From positions 186,001 to 250,000 of the forward strand of contig NZ_FXTY01000005.1 of NCBI RefSeq assembly GCF_900182745.1: a stretch of 64,000 nucleotides of DNA, written 5' to 3'. The stretch comes from Shimia sagamensis (GTDB taxonomy: Bacteria; Pseudomonadota; Alphaproteobacteria; Rhodobacterales; Rhodobacteraceae). Below the pieces are notes generated by a model. That model was given only the letters and a program-made list of their open reading frames with translations. It made no database searches and was not told where the DNA came from. Shown in pieces: positions 37,697 to 45,477 of this stretch (its first letter is position 1; each line of letters starts with the position of its first letter). The translations under genes and the position numbers were made by a program.

Positions 37697-37970
37697 CAGG
37701 CGAACGATTCGAATTTCTCGGTATGCCGCGGTGCACAGACTGTAATTTTTAACAGTTAATCCAATAAAACCTATCGTAATTGGCAGCTATCGTAACGATG
37801 GTTGCTAAGTTGTGCACAAGAGACAGCCAGACCAATTTGCGCTAGCATGGTCTTTGGAGGGAGCCGTTGTCTCGTCGTGATGCTTCCCCAGGCATTCTGA
37901 GACAATGGGTTCGAGAGGTGATTTTCTACTGATCCCCTTCTACTCTGCGCTGTCCCGTGCGGAGGTTTGT

Positions 37971-38012
37971 ATGCACACCCGTGCACTTTTTTCCCTAAAG
38001 GTCTTTTCATGA
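37971..38012 (+). CDS. Possible 13-residue leader peptide
   Basis: The frame encodes MHTRALFSLKVFS and is preceded by GGAGG five to six bases upstream. The ribosome binding site is better than that of many long genes here. A terminator follows within seven bases. No repeated control codon stands out, so amino-acid attenuation is not supported. It may simply be a chance frame inside a small RNA. Confidence 0.25.
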   Translation: MHTRALFSLKVFS

Positions 38013-38018
38013 CGCTAG

Positions 38019-38051
38019 GGTGGCCCAGATCACTGGGCCACCTTATTTTTT
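38019..38051 (+). terminator. Strong intrinsic terminator in the KAS III-luxR spacer
   Basis: Perfect ten-base stem GGTGGCCCAG with CTGGGCCACC, loop ATCA, followed by TTATTTTTT. It is oriented on the plus strand, although no recognised gene ends nearby. Confidence 0.9.
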
Positions 38052-38095
38052 GGTGCCCTTGGTTTTTGATTGCACAGCCTCTTGTTTCGCGGCCT

Positions 38096-38977
38096 CTATT
38101 GTCTCCGATGCCGGTACCGGGTCTTGCCCATTGTCGGCACTCCCATTTCCACCAGGATGCTGCCATCATCGTCACTCATGCGATGCAATGGGTGCTCGAC
38201 CAGCCCTGCGCTCATCGCCAAAGCCGCCAAATCAGCCCGATTGGACAGGCCGGTTTTACTCAGGATATTGTTCATTCGCTGCCGCACGGCGGACACAGAC
38301 ACGCCCAACCGCTCCGCTATCACCTTATCCTGCAACCCAGCACCAATCATCTCAAGCAGCTCACGCTGTTTGTCGGATATCTTATTCCGGTCGGTAAATT
38401 CTGCAGCAAAATGGCCATGATAGGCTTGGTGTCCCATGGTCGCGACCGCTTGTAGAACCCAGCCATGAGTCTGAATGATGTGCTTCATCTCCCGCTTGCT
38501 GTGGTCCCCACAAAAGGTGATCAGCCCCGCCTGCGGGGGCGCGTGCCATCGCAACGGGATGGAAAATCCCGCGCGTATGCCGCGCCGCGCCGCCTCTTGC
38601 AGCACAACATGGCGCGCCTCTGGCATGTGATGGTATTCGTCGACAAATTCGATCCCCACGGCAACCGGCGTGAGATGGTGCACCGCATGCGTTCGGAAGT
38701 AACTCCACTTTGAGACATCCGGGTCTTCATTCACCTTATTCAGCCAGGTGCTGTCATATGACGTGCGAATGAAGAGCGTCTTTTTCCAATCCGCAAAATT
38801 ACTCGCAGAAATGAAATCAATGTAGGGCAGATTCAATGTCCGCCCCACCTCAACAATTAGGGTCCACACCTCCGCCGAGCTCTGCGTGGTTTCCAGATCC
38901 ACCAGAAACCCTTGCAGCAGCTCCGGAATGTGGCGTTCGGCCTGTAAAAGTGGCCGACGCCGGGAGGGGTCGCGCAT
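38096..38977 (-). CDS. LuxR-type transcriptional regulator (autoinducer-binding plus GerE domain), solo
   Basis: 293 residues. An N-terminal autoinducer-binding-like domain spans about 25-200 (SYDSTWLNKVNEDPDVSKWSYF). The C-terminal LuxR helix-turn-helix spans about 215-275 (ISDKQRELLEMIGAGLQDKVIAERLGVSVSAVRQRMNNILSKTGLSNRADL). No luxI-type synthase is within the window. In the ligand pocket the tryptophan and DP motif are recognisable, but their spacing is shorter than in TraR and the Tyr position is not conserved. The ligand may therefore not be a standard acyl-homoserine lactone (inference). It lies three bases after an upstream partner gene. Confidence 0.88.
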   Translation of the reverse strand: MRDPSRRRPLLQAERHIPELLQGFLVDLETTQSSAEVWTLIVEVGRTLNLPYIDFISASNFADWKKTLFIRTSYDSTWLNKVNEDPDVSKWSYFRTHAVHHLTPVAVGIEFVDEYHHMPEARHVVLQEAARRGIRAGFSIPLRWHAPPQAGLITFCGDHSKREMKHIIQTHGWVLQAVATMGHQAYHGHFAAEFTDRNKISDKQRELLEMIGAGLQDKVIAERLGVSVSAVRQRMNNILSKTGLSNRADLAALAMSAGLVEHPLHRMSDDDGSILVEMGVPTMGKTRYRHRRQ

Positions 38978-38980
38978 GGC

Positions 38981-39463
38981 TTAGACCGATTCTTCTTCCA
39001 GATGCAGCTTCATGTCCACAAGCACCTGCTGCAACGCCACGGTTTCGCGCAAAAGGCGCTTGGCTTCATTCATGGTGATAATGCCGTCTTCGATAGACTG
39101 GTTGTATTCGCCCATCAACATCGCAAACCGCTGGCTCAAAGCGATCACGTCAGAGTTGACTCCACCTTTGTCCGCAGAATTGCGCCGCCGGTTGTCATGG
39201 CTCAATGAGTTGCCCTTGAGCTCCGCCAGAGCTGCTGTGACATGTGGATAAGACGCGGCCTCTTCCAATGCGGCAACCGCGTCAATTGGCATAAACCGAT
39301 CCGCGTGTTCGTCATGACTGGAATAATAACGGCCCAGCGTGGCCTTGGATTTCCCGGTCAGCTCACAAGCTGCCTCAATTCCTACGTCTTTAACCAAAGC
39401 CTCGGAGTGCTTCTTTAGATAGCTGTCCACCACGCTCATATGCTTAATTCCCAAACCGTACAT
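38981..39463 (-). CDS. Putative DNA-binding partner of the LuxR gene, family not recognised
   Basis: 160 residues from the ATG at 39463, chosen because GGGAGG lies eight bases upstream; an ATG at 39439 is a weaker alternative. The stretch VGIEAACELTGKSKATLGRYYSSH (about 30-52) looks like a helix-turn-helix. The C-terminal part (about 105-155) is helical with heptad-like leucines (EAKRLLRETVALQQVLVDMKLHL) and could dimerise. It is translated just before the LuxR gene, with a three-base gap, so they form one operon. A transcriptional role is inferred from the context. Confidence 0.75.
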   Translation of the reverse strand: MYGLGIKHMSVVDSYLKKHSEALVKDVGIEAACELTGKSKATLGRYYSSHDEHADRFMPIDAVAALEEAASYPHVTAALAELKGNSLSHDNRRRNSADKGGVNSDVIALSQRFAMLMGEYNQSIEDGIITMNEAKRLLRETVALQQVLVDMKLHLEEESV

Positions 39464-39566
39464 TAAGTGGCCTCCCCCCAAAAATGCGCGGTCTGACGCC
39501 CGAGGGGGAAAGCGGTCTTTCTTTTCCCATACATCGCTTACCCCGAATTTGGCATTTGAGAAAGAC

Positions 39567-39611
39567 CGGATGCATTACATCCGACTGTGAGTGACTCGGA
39601 TACTTATCCGA
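39567..39611. promoter_or_regulatory. Two adjacent related palindromes upstream of the regulator operon
   Basis: Site 1 is CGGATG, five bases, CATCCG. Site 2 is TCGGATA, two bases, TATCCGA. Both contain CGGAT and ATCCG half-sites, are about 30 bases apart and lie 104-148 bases upstream of the minus-strand start at 39463. Tandem, similar inverted repeats upstream of a LuxR operon suggest operators, perhaps autoregulatory. They could also be RNA stems. Confidence 0.35.
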
Positions 39612-39746
39612 ACGTATTAGTTTCCGGCGGGTGGGGCCGGACCCAGGAAAGCGGTGTGTGATCTGTCACTCACATTCCGCTGGCCATTTGGCCACGCGAC
39701 CCGGCCTCATCATCCCCATGGCAATGCCACGATGTGACGGGTCGCG
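39586..39746 (+). ncRNA. Candidate structured RNA upstream of tdk
   Basis: A perfect nine-base stem (TGTGAGTGA at 39586 with TCACTCACA at 39666) encloses two further hairpins, giving a three-way-junction layout. A short GGCC hairpin and an eight-base stem (CGCGACCC with GGGTCGCG, then TTTC) follow. The segment lies 113 bases ahead of tdk. It could be a leader of tdk or an independent RNA. Strand is not certain, since stems form on both. No known family is recognised. Confidence 0.3.
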
Positions 39747-39859
39747 TTTCACATTTAAGATGCTCAAACCGAGACCCCAATACGACGCTTCAAATTTTCC
39801 GCAACGATCTGAGCAGCACAGCCTTGATCCCCACAGCAAATGCGGATTATCACGCGGCC

Positions 39860-40450
39860 ATGGCCAAACTTTACTACAACTACTCCACCATGAACGCCGG
39901 CAAATCGACTTTGCTTTTGCAGGCATCTTACAACTACCGCGAGCGCGGCATGGACACCTACTTGCTGACGGCTCAATTGGATAGCCGCGCGGGGGAAGGC
40001 CACATTGCCTCCCGCATCGGAATTTCTGACAAAGCGGATACGTTTGATGCCAACTCCAACCTGCTCGACACCATCAAGACCAGACTAACAAAAGGGCCTG
40101 TGGCCTGTGTGTTCATTGATGAAGCGCAGTTTTTGAACGAGGATCAGGTCTGGCAATTGGCCCGCGCAGTGGACGACCTAAAAGTGCCGGTCATGTGTTA
40201 CGGGCTGCGCGTCGACTTCCAAGGCAAACTTTTTCCTGGCTCCGCCGCGCTTTTGGCTCTGGCAGATGAAATGCGCGAAGTGCGCACCATTTGTCATTGC
40301 GGCAAGAAAGCCACCATGGTTGTGCGCCAAGACGAACACGGCAATGTGCTTCAAGAAGGCGCACAGGTGCAGATTGGTGGCAATGAAAGCTATGTGTCGC
40401 TGTGCCGCCGCCATTGGCGCAAAGCCATGGGCGACACGCCTGAGGCATGA
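39860..40450 (+). CDS. tdk: Thymidine kinase
   Basis: Phosphorylates thymidine to dTMP in nucleoside salvage. 196 residues from the ATG at 39860 (MAKLYYNYSTMNAGKSTLLL). The P-loop is MNAGKST at residues 11-17. The lasso and catalytic region includes FIDEAQFL (catalytic Glu). The zinc-binding cysteines are seen in ICHCGKKA and LCRRHW. It belongs to the type II tetrameric family. The ribosome binding site is poor. It follows a long, structured leader region. Confidence 0.95.
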   Translation: MAKLYYNYSTMNAGKSTLLLQASYNYRERGMDTYLLTAQLDSRAGEGHIASRIGISDKADTFDANSNLLDTIKTRLTKGPVACVFIDEAQFLNEDQVWQLARAVDDLKVPVMCYGLRVDFQGKLFPGSAALLALADEMREVRTICHCGKKATMVVRQDEHGNVLQEGAQVQIGGNESYVSLCRRHWRKAMGDTPEA

Positions 40451-40514
40451 TCTTTTCCGCAGGACCGGACCAGCCTCAGCCTAACGGAGAGGTTTCAGGC
40501 CACTTGACCTAAGA

Positions 40515-41468
40515 TCAGACCAGATTGGGCGGGGTTTCCCCTTGCTCATAGGCCAACAGGTTGCCCACTGCCATCAGCCCCATTTGCGTGCGAATTTCCA
40601 AAGCTGCAGTGCCGAGATGCGGCAACAAAGTAACGTTGTCGAGCTTGCGCAGCGCATCTGGAACACGCGGCTCAAATTCATAGACGTCCAGACCCGCGCC
40701 ACCAATTTCGTTGTTTTGCAACGCCGCAACCAAGGCACTTTCCTTGACCACTTCGCCGCGGGAAATATTGATGAAATGCGCATGGCTTTGCATGACGCCA
40801 AAGATCTCCGCATCAAACAAATGTTGGGTCTCCGCCCCGCCTGGCACTGCCGCAACCAGCACATCCACCTGCGCCGCCAAAGCGCTTAGGCTCTCTAGGC
40901 GTTCTGCCGCAAAGGGCAGGTCTTTTTCTGAGCGGTTCCAGTATTTCACCGCCATGCCAAAGCCATAATGACAGCGTTGCGCAATCGCCTGTCCAATGCG
41001 CCCCATGCCAGCAATGCCGACGGTTTTACCGCTCACATGCATGCCCAACATCTGGGTTGGGTGCCAGCCCTTCCACTGACCGGCGCGCACCAGACGCTCC
41101 CCTTCACCAGCCCGCCGCGCACTCATCAAGATCAAGGTCATGGCCACATCTGCCGTGGCATCGGTCACAGCCCCCGGAGTGTTGCTCACCAACACGTTGG
41201 CCTTGGCCGCCGCTTCAACATTGATGTGGTTGTAGCCCACACCAAAATTGGCAAGCAGCTTACACCGCGGCGCAGAAACATCCGCAAACACCTGCGCATC
41301 AAAGGCATCCCCCAACGAGGGCAGGACCAAATCAAAATTGCGCAGCGCATCCCGCAACTCGTCGCTCTGCATCGGCATATTATTCAGGCGCACCGTGGTC
41401 TGAAAGGCCCCACGGGCTTTCTCCAAAACCGCATCTGGCAGTGGGCGTGTGATCAAAAGGCTTTTCAA
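40515..41468 (-). CDS. D-isomer-specific 2-hydroxyacid dehydrogenase (glyoxylate/hydroxypyruvate reductase type)
   Basis: 317 residues. The Rossmann motif is GIAGMGRIGQAIA near residue 147. The catalytic Arg is in NISRGEVV, Glu in YEFEPRVP and His in LLPHLGTA. The dinucleotide site ends in WNRSEKD, which favours NADPH and is typical of the glyoxylate/hydroxypyruvate reductase group; the substrate is inference. It overlaps csaA by four bases at its start and is the last gene in a proC-csaA-dehydrogenase chain. Confidence 0.88.
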   Translation of the reverse strand: MKSLLITRPLPDAVLEKARGAFQTTVRLNNMPMQSDELRDALRNFDLVLPSLGDAFDAQVFADVSAPRCKLLANFGVGYNHINVEAAAKANVLVSNTPGAVTDATADVAMTLILMSARRAGEGERLVRAGQWKGWHPTQMLGMHVSGKTVGIAGMGRIGQAIAQRCHYGFGMAVKYWNRSEKDLPFAAERLESLSALAAQVDVLVAAVPGGAETQHLFDAEIFGVMQSHAHFINISRGEVVKESALVAALQNNEIGGAGLDVYEFEPRVPDALRKLDNVTLLPHLGTAALEIRTQMGLMAVGNLLAYEQGETPPNLV

Positions 41469-41806
41469 TGTAGGCGTCCTCCATTTGGGACCGGCCCATC
41501 CGGGCCTATCAAAGAAATTTCACCGGTGTCATCCGGCAGTCCAAGCACCAGCACCTCGGACATGAATTTTCCGATTTGCCGCGGTGGGAAATTCACCACA
41601 GCCAGCACTTGTTTGCCCACCAAGGAGGCGGGATCGTAGTTGGCGGTGATCTGCGCGGACGTCTTGCGTGTGCCAAGCTGCTCACCAAAATCCACCCAAA
41701 GTTTGATCGCCGGTTTGCGCGCCTCTGGAAAAGGCTCCGCCTGCACAACCGTCCCGACACGCACGTCGACCTTCAAAAAATCGTCAAAGTCGATTTCATC
41801 AGTCAT
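41465..41806 (-). CDS. csaA: tRNA-binding protein, CsaA type
   Basis: 113 residues from the ATG at 41806. It is a single EMAP-II/OB-fold tRNA-binding domain: DFLKVDVRVGTVVQAEPFPEARKPAIKLWVDFGEQLGTRKTSAQITANYDPASLVGKQVLAVVNFPPRQIGKFMSEVLVLG covers nearly the full length. CsaA proteins have chaperone-like effects and tRNA affinity. The start overlaps the end of proC by eight bases, and its stop overlaps the next gene by four, so the three are translationally coupled. Confidence 0.92.
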   Translation of the reverse strand: MTDEIDFDDFLKVDVRVGTVVQAEPFPEARKPAIKLWVDFGEQLGTRKTSAQITANYDPASLVGKQVLAVVNFPPRQIGKFMSEVLVLGLPDDTGEISLIGPDGPVPNGGRLH

Positions 41807-42614
41807 TGCCCAGCTCCCGGCTGCGCTCTGCGGCCGCACCCACGGTTTTGATCATCAGCGGCGGCAATCCGTCCGACGTGTCCATCAACACCTCCAACCC
41901 CGCCTGCGTGGTGCCATTTGGGCTGGTCACGTTCACACGCAACTGTTCCGGCGTTTCATCCGCCACCTCTGCCAGCGCACCCGCACCGGCCACCGTGGCT
42001 TTGGCCAATGCCATGGACAGCTCCGGGGACAAGCCCTGCGCTTCACCAGCCGCAGCCATGCATTCAATCATATGGAAAACATAGGCAGGCCCAGAGCCGC
42101 TCAAGCCAGTGACCGCGTCCATCTGACCTTCGTTGTCCAAGCGCACAACCTGCCCCACCGCTTTTAACAAGCCTTCGGATGCATCCAGCCCAGCTGCGCC
42201 CGCCGGGGCATTCCCGACAATTGCCGTGATGCCTTTGCCCACCGCTGCGGGCGTGTTGGGCATGGCACGCACAATCGGTGTCTGCGCCCCCAGAATGTCT
42301 TCATATGTGGCAATCGACACGCCCGCCGCGACAGACACAAACAACGTCTCACCATTGCCCATCGCCGCCAAAACCGGCAGCGCACCCGCCATCATCTGCG
42401 GCTTCACAGCAATCAACACAATCGCAGGAGCCGTTGGCAAATCGGCGTTCACATGCACGCCGCTGCCTTGCACCCAGTCACTTGGATAGGGGTCTTGCAC
42501 CCACACGCTGCTGGCAGGCAATCCATCCGCCAACCAACCTTGCAGCATGGCAGATCCCATCTTGCCACAGCCCAAAAGTACCAGACCGCGTTTGGCCACA
42601 TCTGTGATGTTCAT
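41799..42614 (-). CDS. proC: Pyrroline-5-carboxylate reductase
   Basis: Final step of proline synthesis, NAD(P)H-dependent; cytoplasmic. 271 residues. The N-terminal Rossmann motif LVLLGCGKMGSAML is at residues 11-24. VRAMPNTPAAVG and VTGLSGSGPAYVFHMIE, the P5CR signature, and TSPNGTTQAGL are all present. It is first in the proC-csaA-dehydrogenase unit, with short overlaps. A 31-base gap separates it from the ybjN-like gene upstream on the same strand, which may share its promoter. Confidence 0.96.
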   Translation of the reverse strand: MNITDVAKRGLVLLGCGKMGSAMLQGWLADGLPASSVWVQDPYPSDWVQGSGVHVNADLPTAPAIVLIAVKPQMMAGALPVLAAMGNGETLFVSVAAGVSIATYEDILGAQTPIVRAMPNTPAAVGKGITAIVGNAPAGAAGLDASEGLLKAVGQVVRLDNEGQMDAVTGLSGSGPAYVFHMIECMAAAGEAQGLSPELSMALAKATVAGAGALAEVADETPEQLRVNVTSPNGTTQAGLEVLMDTSDGLPPLMIKTVGAAAERSRELGND

Positions 42615-42645
42615 GAAAGCCCCCTCTGTTCCTCAGGGGCAAGTG

Positions 42646-43146
42646 TTACGCCCGCCCGTAGGCCTCTGCAATGGCAACTTGCATTGCATCTTTCACAGTT
42701 CTCTCACCCCAGACCACAAGCTGAAACGCCGGGTAAAACCGCTCGGAATTCTGAATGGCTTCACGGATCAACGCATCAATTTGATCCGGGCTGGCAACCT
42801 GTCCGCCGGCGAGTACCAAACCATAGCGATAGATCATCAGCTGCTGTTTGCCCCAATAGGTAAACGCCCCCGCCCAGCACTCATCGTTTACGGCATTCAG
42901 GGTCTCATAAAGCGCGGGCAGCCGCTCCTTGGGCGGCTGTGCTTCGTGCGAACACACAAGCTTCAACGTCTCATCATACGCAGACCAGGCCAAGGTGATG
43001 GAATAGGTCTTCCACTGGCCTTCCACTTCCATGGCAATCTGATCGTCCGCAATGCGCTCAAAGGTCCAGTCCCGCACCCCGGCAATATGCTCGACAATGT
43101 CGATCGGGTGCAGATCTTCCTCGAGAAACTGCTCGGATAATGCCAT
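42646..43146 (-). CDS. YbjN domain-containing protein
   Basis: 166 residues. The DUF/YbjN sensory-transduction-like fold is indicated by EDLHPIDIVEHIAGVRDWTFERIADDQIAMEVEGQW at the N terminus and ERFYPAFQLVVWGERTVKDAMQVAIAEAYGRA at the C terminus. The biochemical role is unknown; related proteins act as chaperone-like or regulatory factors. GAGG lies eight bases upstream of the ATG. It is 31 bases before proC on the same strand and borders a DnaA-box-containing intergenic stretch. Confidence 0.85.
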   Translation of the reverse strand: MALSEQFLEEDLHPIDIVEHIAGVRDWTFERIADDQIAMEVEGQWKTYSITLAWSAYDETLKLVCSHEAQPPKERLPALYETLNAVNDECWAGAFTYWGKQQLMIYRYGLVLAGGQVASPDQIDALIREAIQNSERFYPAFQLVVWGERTVKDAMQVAIAEAYGRA

Positions 43147-43217
43147 GGCGCCACCTCTTTTTGTTATCGCGGTGAGGGAGTGGCAGCTCCCTAACGCTTG
43201 GTGTCTGCTCTAAGACC

Positions 43218-43313
43218 TGTGGATAAGTCCACATTCATTACAACATATGGTGGTGGGCCAAGACTCGCCTGTAAAGCAAAATATCTGTGGATAACGCAAT
43301 AAGTTGTGGATTA
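43218..43313. promoter_or_regulatory. Cluster of three DnaA-type boxes
   Basis: Two perfect copies of TGTGGATAA (reverse of TTATCCACA) lie at 43218-43226 and 43286-43294, and a one-mismatch copy (TGTGGATTA) lies at 43305-43313, all in the same orientation. A weaker box-like TTACACACA lies at 43321. The surrounding 80 bases are AT-rich for this genome. This could be a DnaA-regulated promoter region for ybjN or phzF, a DnaA titration site or part of an origin. No dnaA, parAB or other origin-linked gene is in view. Confidence 0.45.
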
Positions 43314-43400
43314 AACTAAGTTACACACAAGTTTCCGCCCTTGGGTCGGAGACCCAAGGAGAGACTTTCTCAAATCCTCCCCAATCCAAGTGATGATGCC

Positions 43401-44234
43401 ATGACCGCTGTATTTCCGTTTTCCCAAGTTGATGTGTTTTCTGATCACACCAGTTTCGGCAACCCATTGGCCGTGGTGGCGGATGCAGAACGGCTGGAGC
43501 AAACCCAGATGGCGCAGTTGAGCCATTGGACCAATCTCAGCGAAACCTGTTTTCTATTGCATCCGACAGACGAGGCTGCCGACTACCGCGTGCGCATTTT
43601 TACGCCACTGCAAGAACTGCCGTTTGCCGGTCATCCAACCCTTGGCGCCTGTCACGTCTGGCTGGCCCAAGGAGGGCAGCCACAGGGCGACGACGTGGTG
43701 CAACAATGCGGCGCCGGTCTGATCCACATTCGCCGCGACACCGGGCGGCTGTTTTTCTGTGCCCCACCTTTGCGACACAGCGGTCCGCTTGAGACCGACT
43801 TAAGCGCACGTGTCGCTGCTGCGCTTGATTTATCGCCGTCAGACGTTGAAGCCGCCGCATGGGTCGACAACGGCCCCGGCTGGGCTGCGCTCCTGCTGAA
43901 GGACCGCCAAACGCTGCTGCAAGCCAAACCAGACTATGCGGCCCTCAAAGGCATGCGCATTGGATTGGTGGCCCCGGTGGGCGAAACAGGTCACGGATTT
44001 GACTTCGAAGTCCGCGCCTTCTCCGCGGGGGGCTTCGAAGATCCCGTCACTGGCAGCCTCAACGCCGGCATCGCACAATGGCTGCTGGCCGACGGCATTG
44101 CCGACGGAAACTATATCGCGGCCCAGGGCACGCTTCTCGGCCGCAAAGGCCGGGTGCATGTTCATCAAGACGGCGGTGATATTTGGGTTGGCGGCGCAGT
44201 GCAGGACGGCATTACCGGCACACTCACCCTCTGA
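43401..44234 (+). CDS. PhzF-family isomerase/epimerase-like protein
   Basis: 277 residues from the ATG at 43401. It has the PhzF duplicated fold: QVDVFSDHTSFGNPLAVV at the N terminus, the catalytic-region LPFAGHPTLGACHVW, and the C-terminal DPVTGSLNAGIAQWL. Family members isomerise diverse small acids; only PhzF itself works in phenazine synthesis, and no phenazine genes are here. The ribosome binding site is weak. It ends three bases before the stop of the convergent adaptor gene. Confidence 0.88.
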   Translation: MTAVFPFSQVDVFSDHTSFGNPLAVVADAERLEQTQMAQLSHWTNLSETCFLLHPTDEAADYRVRIFTPLQELPFAGHPTLGACHVWLAQGGQPQGDDVVQQCGAGLIHIRRDTGRLFFCAPPLRHSGPLETDLSARVAAALDLSPSDVEAAAWVDNGPGWAALLLKDRQTLLQAKPDYAALKGMRIGLVAPVGETGHGFDFEVRAFSAGGFEDPVTGSLNAGIAQWLLADGIADGNYIAAQGTLLGRKGRVHVHQDGGDIWVGGAVQDGITGTLTL

Positions 44235-44237
44235 GAC

Positions 44238-45473
44238 TTATTGCGCCACGCGCGGCGCAACCTTGGTGCCATCGATTAACCCAGCTGAAGGATACAGAAC
44301 CACTTCCGTGCCAACCTCCAAACCTTGCAAAACCTCGGCCTCAATCCCATTGTTGCGCCCCGGCGTCACGGATTTCAGCACCGCCACTCCACTGTCATCG
44401 GCAACAAATACTGCCCAGCCACCATTCTGACGGAACAAAGCGCTCGATGGCACAATCAACGCGTCTTCGGCCTCCCAGACCACAATCCGCGTCTCCACCC
44501 GGAACCCGTGGCCCAGTGTTGCCCGCGCTTCTGGATCATCGGTGAACTGGATCACCGCGTTCACCCGCTGCTCTTCCACGCCCAGCGCCGAATATTTGGT
44601 AAAGCCCCACGGATCGATCCGCTCCACTTCCCCCTCCAAATCACCTGCGCCGCCCCAGTTGGTGATCAGCACCCGGTCGCCCACATCCACGCGCACCGCG
44701 TCAGTGGACAACAACTCCACAACCACCTCCAGGTCACTTTGCGTGTCACCCACTTCCAAAATCGGCGCCCCAGCACCCAAGGTGGTCTCGCTCTTCTGAA
44801 TGACCCGCAGCACCCGGCCGGAAATTGGACTTGGCAAATCAATTGGCGTCGCATCCGCGCCTGTCGCCGCATCATACAGCCCTTGATCGTCAAAGCTGAT
44901 CAACCGCGCCCGCGCATTTTTCAAATCCGCCACCCGCATGGAAATTGCCGCCCGCGCCGTATCGACAATAGCATTCATACTGCGGGCTGTGCCTTCCAGA
45001 CGATCCAATGCCGCCTGAGAAATGGTGTCCTGCGCAAACAGTTTGCGCCCGCGCTGCACATCATCATCCGCCAGATCGCGATCCGCCATGGCTTTGTTGA
45101 GGTCCGCCTCCGCCACACGCAACGCCGCCTGCGACGCCGCAATCGCCGCGTTGGCCTGCTCCCGTGTGCGGATATCCAGCGCTGCCGGATTAGTTGGCAA
45201 CATGCGCGCCACTACGGTTTTGCCTTTCTCAACAAAATCCCCCGGCTCCAGCGTCACCCGCATCAACCGGCCCGCAATGGGCGTGCTCACCACATAAGGA
45301 TCACGCACCTGTGTGCGCGCTTCCTCATCCACGGTGATCATCATCGCCCCGCGTTTCACCTCTCCCATATCCACCAGCATCGGCTGCGGCCAAAACGCCG
45401 CTGCCAGCCCTGCGCCCACAACAGCTGCCGCCACAAGTGTCAGCCCTTTGCGCGATTGTCGCCGCTTTGCCAT
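44238..45473 (-). CDS. Efflux periplasmic adaptor (HlyD/MacA-like)
   Basis: 411 residues. An N-terminal membrane anchor (LTLVAAAVVGAGLAAAFW, about 11-28) precedes the lipoyl-like barrel halves (VVSTPIAGRLMRVTLEPGDFVEKGKTV and PISGRVLRVIQKSETTLGAGAPILEVGD). Between them lies a coiled-coil hairpin (about 105-190, EQANAAIAASQAALRVAEADLNKAM...). The C-terminal beta-barrel and membrane-proximal domains complete the adaptor. It is the third gene after an ABC ATPase and permease, so it completes a MacAB-like exporter. An outer-membrane channel gene is not in view. Substrate unknown. Confidence 0.9.
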   Translation of the reverse strand: MAKRRQSRKGLTLVAAAVVGAGLAAAFWPQPMLVDMGEVKRGAMMITVDEEARTQVRDPYVVSTPIAGRLMRVTLEPGDFVEKGKTVVARMLPTNPAALDIRTREQANAAIAASQAALRVAEADLNKAMADRDLADDDVQRGRKLFAQDTISQAALDRLEGTARSMNAIVDTARAAISMRVADLKNARARLISFDDQGLYDAATGADATPIDLPSPISGRVLRVIQKSETTLGAGAPILEVGDTQSDLEVVVELLSTDAVRVDVGDRVLITNWGGAGDLEGEVERIDPWGFTKYSALGVEEQRVNAVIQFTDDPEARATLGHGFRVETRIVVWEAEDALIVPSSALFRQNGGWAVFVADDSGVAVLKSVTPGRNNGIEAEVLQGLEVGTEVVLYPSAGLIDGTKVAPRVAQ

Positions 45474-45477
45474 GCCC

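Larger units (their letters stand above)
37697..38095. other. Intergenic region with possible leader peptide and terminator
   Basis: 399 bases between the KAS III gene and the convergent LuxR-type gene. The first 100 bases are AT-rich, and no long gene is visible. The region holds a short ATG-initiated frame at 37971-38012, a small hairpin with T run (37972-37992) and a strong intrinsic terminator (38019-38051), all on the plus strand, about 300 bases beyond the previous stop. This layout suits a small RNA or attenuated leader. Confidence 0.5.
39464..39859. other. Intergenic region rich in inverted repeats
   Basis: 396 bases between the divergent regulator operon and tdk, without a credible gene. 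In order it holds a CGGATG/CATCCG pair (39567-39583), a TCGGATA/TATCCGA palindrome (39596-39611), a TGTGAGTGA/TCACTCACA pair (39586-39594 with 39666-39674), a CCGGC/GCCGG hairpin, a GGCC/GGCC hairpin near 39683 and a CGCGACCC/GGGTCGCG pair (39695-39702 with 39739-39746). Confidence 0.7.

Noticed and set aside
37908-37922. GGGTTCGAGAGG, similar to a tRNA T-arm
   Set aside because: No acceptor stem, anticodon arm or CCA end can be built around it.
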